9,787 nucleotides of DNA from Acidimicrobiia bacterium (GTDB taxonomy: Bacteria; Actinomycetota; Acidimicrobiia; Acidimicrobiales; SZUA-35): contig JAOUGG010000051.1 in assembly GCA_029857855.1 (NCBI GenBank), positions 1-9,787 on the forward strand, written 5' to 3'. Made by a program: the position numbers and the translations under genes. Numbering within the stretch: position 1 is the first letter of the stretch; every line of letters begins with the position of its first letter. Below the pieces are notes generated by a model that was not told the origin of the DNA, ran no database searches, and was given only the letters and a program-made list of their open reading frames with translations. This document shows, piece by piece, positions 5,988 through 9,787 of this stretch.

Positions 5988-7490
5988 CCCCTCGAGCATC
6001 AAGGTGTTGCCGGCCGCATGCAGGTCCCGGGTGTAGCGCTCGATGCTCCGGATGAAGGTGCTTCCCACCTCGTCTCTGTCGCGGAGACGAAGAATGACCA
6101 CGGTCCCCGTGGCGTTCCCGATCTCTGGCAGCCTCTCGTCGAGCTCGTCGACGCCGGCGAAGAAGAGGCTCCCGACGGGCTGGAGAATGAGGACGTCGTT
6201 GCTCGGCAGTTCCGTGGGCGCCTCGGCCTCTGCGAAGAGGCCGTCATCTTGGAGGACGATCTGTTCCAATCGAACGGCCTCCGCTGACCGGAAGATGTAC
6301 ACCGCGACATGAGCAACGACGCCGATGGCAACCGCAATGTGGATCGGGGCCACAAGAGCGGCCGCGAAGGTCAGGACCATCACCGTCAGCGATGACTCGC
6401 CGGTGTTCCAGACGGTCTGGATCCGTGGCACGTTGATCATGCTGAAGCCGATGACGACGAGCAAACCGGCCAACGTCGGCATCGGGATCCTCTCGATGAG
6501 TGGCGCGACCAGAAGAACGGAGACGAGCGTGAAGACGCCGGTTGAGATGTTCGCCCACCGGGAGAGCCCACCCATGCTCTGGATGAGAATCGTGCCCGAG
6601 AGCGACCCTCCGACGGGGATGCCTCCAACGAAGCCCACCGCCACGTTTCCCGCCCCCTGGCCTCGAAAATCGCCCGATGGGTCGGGATAGTCCCCGTCTG
6701 GGTTCGGAACGCTCCCACTGACCCCCGCAGCCTGAACCAACGCGATGATGGCAATGGCTGCGGCGGGCAGCAGCAGGCTGGGGATCAGCGTCAGATCGGG
6801 CATGTTCAAACTCGGCACCGACCGCGGAATGTCGGTGCTGTCCCCAACCAACGCGACATCGAACGCTGAAACGGTGGCCACCACGATGGTCGTGAACACA
6901 ACGCCGACCAGGAAGCTGTACTTGTCGAATCGGGTCCGATTGACAGCAACGATCACAGCAATCGTGAGCAGTCCGACGAGCAGGGTTGCCCCATCTATCT
7001 CCGGCCAGTTCAACACGGTGTCGATCGTTCGGGCCACCTTGTTGCCCTTGTCGCTCGCATAACCGGTCAGGTCGCCCACCTGACCGAGAATGGTCAGCAC
7101 GCCCAGTCCACTGAGGAAGCCGACCATCACCGAGTTGGAGATGAAGCGCACCAGGAAGCCGAGCTTGAGAAAACCCAGCACCAACATGAACATGCCGACC
7201 AACAGGCTCAGCACCACGAGCCGACCGAGCTGGTCCTCGGGAGCTACATCGCCCAAGGCGTCGAATGTGGCCAACGCCGTCGCACCGGTGGAATCGACGT
7301 TCATGATCACCGAGCTCGTGAAGAGCGCCGCCACGGTCGTACCGGCGATCATCGAATAGACGCCGTAGATTGGATTCACCCCAGCAAGCAAGCCATTGGC
7401 GATTCCCCCCGGGATGCTCACGAGAGCCATCACGAGACCGGCTATCACGCTGCCAACGAACGTGTGCTTCGACACCCTCAGCCCGGTCAC
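5907..7490 (-). CDS. SulP-family anion transporter with C-terminal STAS domain
   Basis: The frame is open upstream to 7964, but that extension is antisense-like and overlaps the preceding gene. GTG at 7490 overlaps that gene's stop as GTGA and gives 527 residues, normal for SulP. Residues 11-400 are the transport domain with many helices. Family stretches include IPGGIANGLLAGVNPIYGVY (26-45), LVRFISNSVMVGFLSGLGVL (113-132), and FRGQGAGNVAVGFVGGIPVG (275-294). The STAS domain spans about 430-527, beginning DVLILQPVGSLFFAG and ending IGEDKVFGG. SulP proteins move sulfate, bicarbonate or other anions in symport or exchange; the substrate cannot be read from sequence. After TGA (5907-5909) the same frame runs 37 codons to TAG (5793-5795), including PQFFASLREALAAAERW, which looks like the missing last STAS helix. 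The visible product may be truncated or extended by readthrough. Confidence 0.9.
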   Translation of the reverse strand: MTGLRVSKHTFVGSVIAGLVMALVSIPGGIANGLLAGVNPIYGVYSMIAGTTVAALFTSSVIMNVDSTGATALATFDALGDVAPEDQLGRLVVLSLLVGMFMLVLGFLKLGFLVRFISNSVMVGFLSGLGVLTILGQVGDLTGYASDKGNKVARTIDTVLNWPEIDGATLLVGLLTIAVIVAVNRTRFDKYSFLVGVVFTTIVVATVSAFDVALVGDSTDIPRSVPSLNMPDLTLIPSLLLPAAAIAIIALVQAAGVSGSVPNPDGDYPDPSGDFRGQGAGNVAVGFVGGIPVGGSLSGTILIQSMGGLSRWANISTGVFTLVSVLLVAPLIERIPMPTLAGLLVVIGFSMINVPRIQTVWNTGESSLTVMVLTFAAALVAPIHIAVAIGVVAHVAVYIFRSAEAVRLEQIVLQDDGLFAEAEAPTELPSNDVLILQPVGSLFFAGVDELDERLPEIGNATGTVVILRLRDRDEVGSTFIRSIERYTRDLHAAGNTLMLEGMSEHALEQMRRTALVDLIGEDKVFGG

Positions 7491-8200
7491 GGGCGATGCA
7501 GCATCAGCACGACGCTCACGATGAACACCCACGCCGGGAACATCAATCCGACCGGCTGGGCGACCAGCGGGACCACGAAGAGCACGATGCCGCTGATATA
7601 CCCCACGATTGCGAGCCAGGAGGGTAGGACGCGGCTGCGCAGGATCACCGTCGAGGTCGAGAAGATGAAGACCGCCTGCAGGCGCGGCGCCACGACGAGG
7701 ATCATCGAACCACCGATACCTCCCGCCAGCGACGCCGATGCCGGAGTGACCGTTGCGGCATCGAGTTGCGTCATGGCCACCGCAGGAGCCGCCAGTGCAC
7801 CGGCGCCGATGAGCCAGACCGCCACGTACACGATGCCAGAACTCAAGAACACGGTGGCGAAGAAGCGGTCCTCGAGATCGCCGAGGCGACGCCGGATCAC
7901 CGCCACGAACCACAAGAAGGCGATCGAACCGATCGACGCCAAGCTGAGCGACGCGATCAACCACCCCTGGTTCGCGTCATCGTCGTACCACGCGGTCAGG
8001 CCCTCTTGGCCGAGGTCGATGTCCGGGAAGCGCGAGAGTCCGATCAATGCCACGACCGTCAGCAGTGAGTAGGCGACGCCGGCAATCGCTGCAGCCTCGA
8101 TAGTTCGAGCCCGCTGGAACCAGCCGGTGGTCGGACCAGACAGATCACTCGACGGTGGCCGTACGGCGTCGACGTCTTCCTCGGTGGGTTCGTCGGTCAT
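7487..8200 (-). CDS. Six-helix membrane protein of unknown function, coupled to sulP
   Basis: ATG at 8200 follows a GGGGG-containing stretch and gives 237 residues; the longer in-frame start at 8263 lacks support. The first 30 residues are polar and acidic. Hydrophobic segments lie near 36-56, 80-102, 117-140, 157-180, 191-213 and 218-234. The stretch FLWFVAVIRRRLGDLEDRFF (95-114) after the second helix is a recognisable feature of a group of uncharacterised actinobacterial membrane proteins, for which I know no function. Its stop overlaps the sulP start by GTGA, so the two are translationally coupled, and they were duplicated together. This suggests an accessory role in anion transport, but that is inference. 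Two decayed copies exist in the window (1524-1607, 2977-3300). Confidence 0.82.
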   Translation of the reverse strand: MTDEPTEEDVDAVRPPSSDLSGPTTGWFQRARTIEAAAIAGVAYSLLTVVALIGLSRFPDIDLGQEGLTAWYDDDANQGWLIASLSLASIGSIAFLWFVAVIRRRLGDLEDRFFATVFLSSGIVYVAVWLIGAGALAAPAVAMTQLDAATVTPASASLAGGIGGSMILVVAPRLQAVFIFSTSTVILRSRVLPSWLAIVGYISGIVLFVVPLVAQPVGLMFPAWVFIVSVVLMLHRP

Positions 8201-8267
8201 CGCACACCCCCAGGCACGAGGTCTGTTGCAGGACCCCGGAGCGACATGGTGTCTGGGACCCACACGG

Positions 8268-9575
8268 TCACGTCTCCGACCGTTCGGGCTTTGCGCGATG
8301 CAATATCCGGTGCCGCGCCGGCCTGGTGCGTACGATGCTCTCGACGTCTTCGGTCTCGAACACCAGCCGGTCTCGGTTCGCTGACAACCAGCCGGCGTAC
8401 CGGTCGGTGAGCGCTCGCGCCGTCAACCCATGGGCGAACACACTGAACAGCACCGTCAGCGTCGCCACGTCCACGATTCGGCGGGTCCCGTCCAGGCCCG
8501 ATTCTTCGACGACGATCAACGCGAACACGATCGTGGCGAGGCCGCGAGGACCGAACCACCCGACAAACGCCGCCGTCTCGCGTTTCGCGCCAGTCCCGAG
8601 CAATGAGATCGCAACCGGCAACATTCGAACCAGAGTCAGGCTGAGAATCGCGTACATGACGATCTGCACGTCGATCTCGGAAATCCCTCGGTCGAGCATC
8701 ACAGCACCGAACAACAGGAACGTCACAGCGCTGAACAACTGGCCGAGATCCTCGGTCAACTCCGTCGACTGGTGCGCCGTCGCACCGAGCAACCGGCCAT
8801 ACAGTAGGCCGGCAATGAATGCACCGATGAAGCCACTCCCACCGAAGTCCACCGTGATCACGTAGGCCGCCGCGGTCGCGATCAGCGGCACGATCTGCCC
8901 CCACCGCTCCTCCATCCAACCTCGCCCGATCGTCGCCTTCGACAGCGTCGCCACGATGACCGCCACGACCGCACCGACAGCACCAGCGATCGCCATTTCC
9001 TCGACCAGATCGACGAGGACCTGACCATCGAACGTGGGCGCCTCCTCCAGCTCGGCGAACGCGACCGCTGCGAGCAGCAACGGAACACAAAAACCGTCGT
9101 TCAGGCCACTCTCCACGTTGAGTCCCTGGCGAATCCGGGATGGAACACGAGTATCGGAGACGACGCTCTGGCCGAGGGCTGCATCGGTCGGAGCGAGCAG
9201 CACGGCGAGCGCGACCGCCTCGAAGAACAACAGGTCGGGAAAGAACACGAACGCCAGCACCGAGCCGAGCACGATCGAGAGCGGGAGAGCCAGCGCGAGC
9301 AGACGAGCCGGCAGCCCAGCCTCGCGCGTCAGACGACGGGTGTCGAGCGCAGCGGCGTCGGAGAACAGCATCAAGGCGAGAGTGAGCTCAGCGACATGGC
9401 GAAGCTCAGTGGAACCGACGTTCACGTCGAGCACATCCAGCACTCTGGGTCCAATTACGAAACCCACGGTCACGAACACGATCGGCGCCGTGATCGGCGT
9501 CGCCGCCAGCCGCCGCGACAACAACGCATACACGAGCAACGCTCCACCGATCAGAGCGATGTCGAGTCCGCTCAT
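8268..9575 (-). CDS. Cation:proton antiporter, CPA1/NhaP-type
   Basis: ATG at 9575 gives 435 residues. About twelve hydrophobic segments fill residues 5-390. Signature stretches of CPA1 Na+/H+ exchangers are present: LAPTDAALG (127-135), ESGLNDG (155-161) with the Asn159-Asp160 pair in the ion-binding core, and GWFGPRGLA (339-347) with Arg344. The polar C-terminal tail of about 45 residues is short, with no TrkA-type domain. The protein should exchange Na+ (or K+/Li+) for H+ across the inner membrane, serving pH and salt balance. The start region is tandemly duplicated (9558-9597), so a second ATG at 9595 opens only a seven-codon frame. The six-helix protein gene starts 67 bases downstream, suggesting one operon ending in sulP. 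Confidence 0.92.
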   Translation of the reverse strand: MSGLDIALIGGALLVYALLSRRLAATPITAPIVFVTVGFVIGPRVLDVLDVNVGSTELRHVAELTLALMLFSDAAALDTRRLTREAGLPARLLALALPLSIVLGSVLAFVFFPDLLFFEAVALAVLLAPTDAALGQSVVSDTRVPSRIRQGLNVESGLNDGFCVPLLLAAVAFAELEEAPTFDGQVLVDLVEEMAIAGAVGAVVAVIVATLSKATIGRGWMEERWGQIVPLIATAAAYVITVDFGGSGFIGAFIAGLLYGRLLGATAHQSTELTEDLGQLFSAVTFLLFGAVMLDRGISEIDVQIVMYAILSLTLVRMLPVAISLLGTGAKRETAAFVGWFGPRGLATIVFALIVVEESGLDGTRRIVDVATLTVLFSVFAHGLTARALTDRYAGWLSANRDRLVFETEDVESIVRTRPARHRILHRAKPERSET

Positions 9576-9597
9576 GAGATGTCGAGTCCGCTCATGA
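9558..9597. repeat. 20-bp tandem duplication of the antiporter translation start
   Basis: Two adjacent perfect 20-base units, gatgtcgagtccgctcatga, span 9558-9577 and 9578-9597. On the minus strand each contains ATG plus the first codons MSGLDI. Because 20 is not a multiple of three, the upstream copy reads MSGLDIS then TGA, and this stop overlaps the true ATG as ATGA. Confidence 0.95.
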
Positions 9598-9717
9598 TCG
9601 GTGAGGCCTTGGTCGGATCAGCAACGCCGAACACAGCAAGAAGTACGTCGCCGACACGTCCGATCGAATCGGTCGAACAGCGCTGACGAACCCACCGGAG
9701 TTGTCCAAGTCGGTCAC
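9592..9717 (-). CDS. Possible 41-residue ORF leading into the antiporter gene
   Basis: GTG at 9717 lies six bases after GGGAGGG, the strongest ribosome site in this stretch. The frame runs 41 codons with a hydrophobic middle (DVSATYFLLCSALLI) and ends at TGA (9592-9594), overlapping the upstream copy of the antiporter ATG (9595) as ATGA. It may be a small membrane peptide, a leader that feeds ribosomes to the antiporter start, or the antiporter's former N-terminal coding sequence thrown out of frame by the 20-bp duplication. I recognise no family. Confidence 0.4.
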   Translation of the reverse strand: MTDLDNSGGFVSAVRPIRSDVSATYFLLCSALLIRPRPHRS

Positions 9718-9764
9718 TTCATTCCCTCCCCATCAGCGCTTCCCGTCAGCGCTCGGCCAGGTCT

Positions 9765-9780
9765 TGACCGTGGACGGTCA
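9765..9780. promoter_or_regulatory. Operator-like inverted repeat upstream of the antiporter unit
   Basis: TGACCGT (9765-9771) and ACGGTCA (9774-9780) are perfect seven-bp arms two bases apart, a spacing typical of sites bound by dimeric regulators. It lies about 48 bases upstream of the 41-codon ORF. A direct repeat TCAGCGCT (9733-9740 and 9746-9753) lies between. No clear -10 box is visible. Confidence 0.35.
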
Positions 9781-9787
9781 GCGACCA

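Noticed and set aside
7491..7964. N-terminal extension of the SulP frame (158 codons upstream of GTG 7490)
   Set aside because: It overlaps the six-helix protein gene in another frame, is Arg/Gly-rich and non-hydrophobic, and the GTGA overlap gives a normal SulP length.
8197..8247. 16-codon frame between the antiporter and the six-helix protein, ending ATGA over its start
   Set aside because: It has no ribosome site; such short overlaps arise easily by chance.

Overview
The window is GC-rich DNA, probably from a high-GC actinobacterium. I infer this from codon use, the free use of GTG and TTG starts, and the style of the proteins; I cannot name a genus. No rRNA, tRNA, CRISPR array or transposase gene was seen. 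The theme is membrane transport of ions and envelope proteins, and several genes have been broken by duplication and decay.

Left part (1-2197). An MscS-type mechanosensitive channel gene starts at 495 on the minus strand and runs off the left edge. Upstream of it lies a broken AraC-family regulator (719 to about 1519, minus). It has a pentanucleotide-repeat frameshift, a second frameshift and an internal TAG, and its N-terminus is missing. The missing end abuts a short remnant (1524-1607) of the last codons of a membrane protein whose intact homologue sits at 7487-8200. Positions 1608-2197 hold no gene I can support.

Middle part (2198-5600, plus strand). A small DUF2550-like membrane protein (2198-2620) is followed by a decayed copy of a cassette on the minus strand: the sulP 3' end fused by a deletion of about 1.6 kb to the middle of the six-helix membrane protein gene (2773-3300). 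Then come a lipoprotein-like protein with a Pro/Glu repeat linker (3540-4247), a doubtful small ORF, and a YihY/BrkB-family membrane protein (4656-5600).

Right part (5601-9787, minus strand). Read from the right edge, this looks like one transcription unit: a possible 41-codon ORF, a CPA1-type Na+/H+ antiporter, the six-helix membrane protein, and a SulP anion transporter with a STAS domain. The last two overlap by GTGA. The sulP frame meets TGA and then continues with 37 coding-like codons, which include what looks like the last STAS helix, before TAG and a hairpin. The same arrangement is present in the decayed copy.

About 375 bp at 2593-2967 and 5613-5987 are direct repeats about 97% identical, offset by exactly 3020 bp. 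Each copy has lost what the other kept: the left copy keeps the DUF2550-like gene but has lost most of sulP, while the right copy keeps sulP and its partner but only a 12-codon tail of the DUF2550-like gene. I found no defence island or evidently new multi-gene system. The most interesting points are the sulP TGA, the reciprocal-loss duplication, and the duplicated start region of the antiporter.
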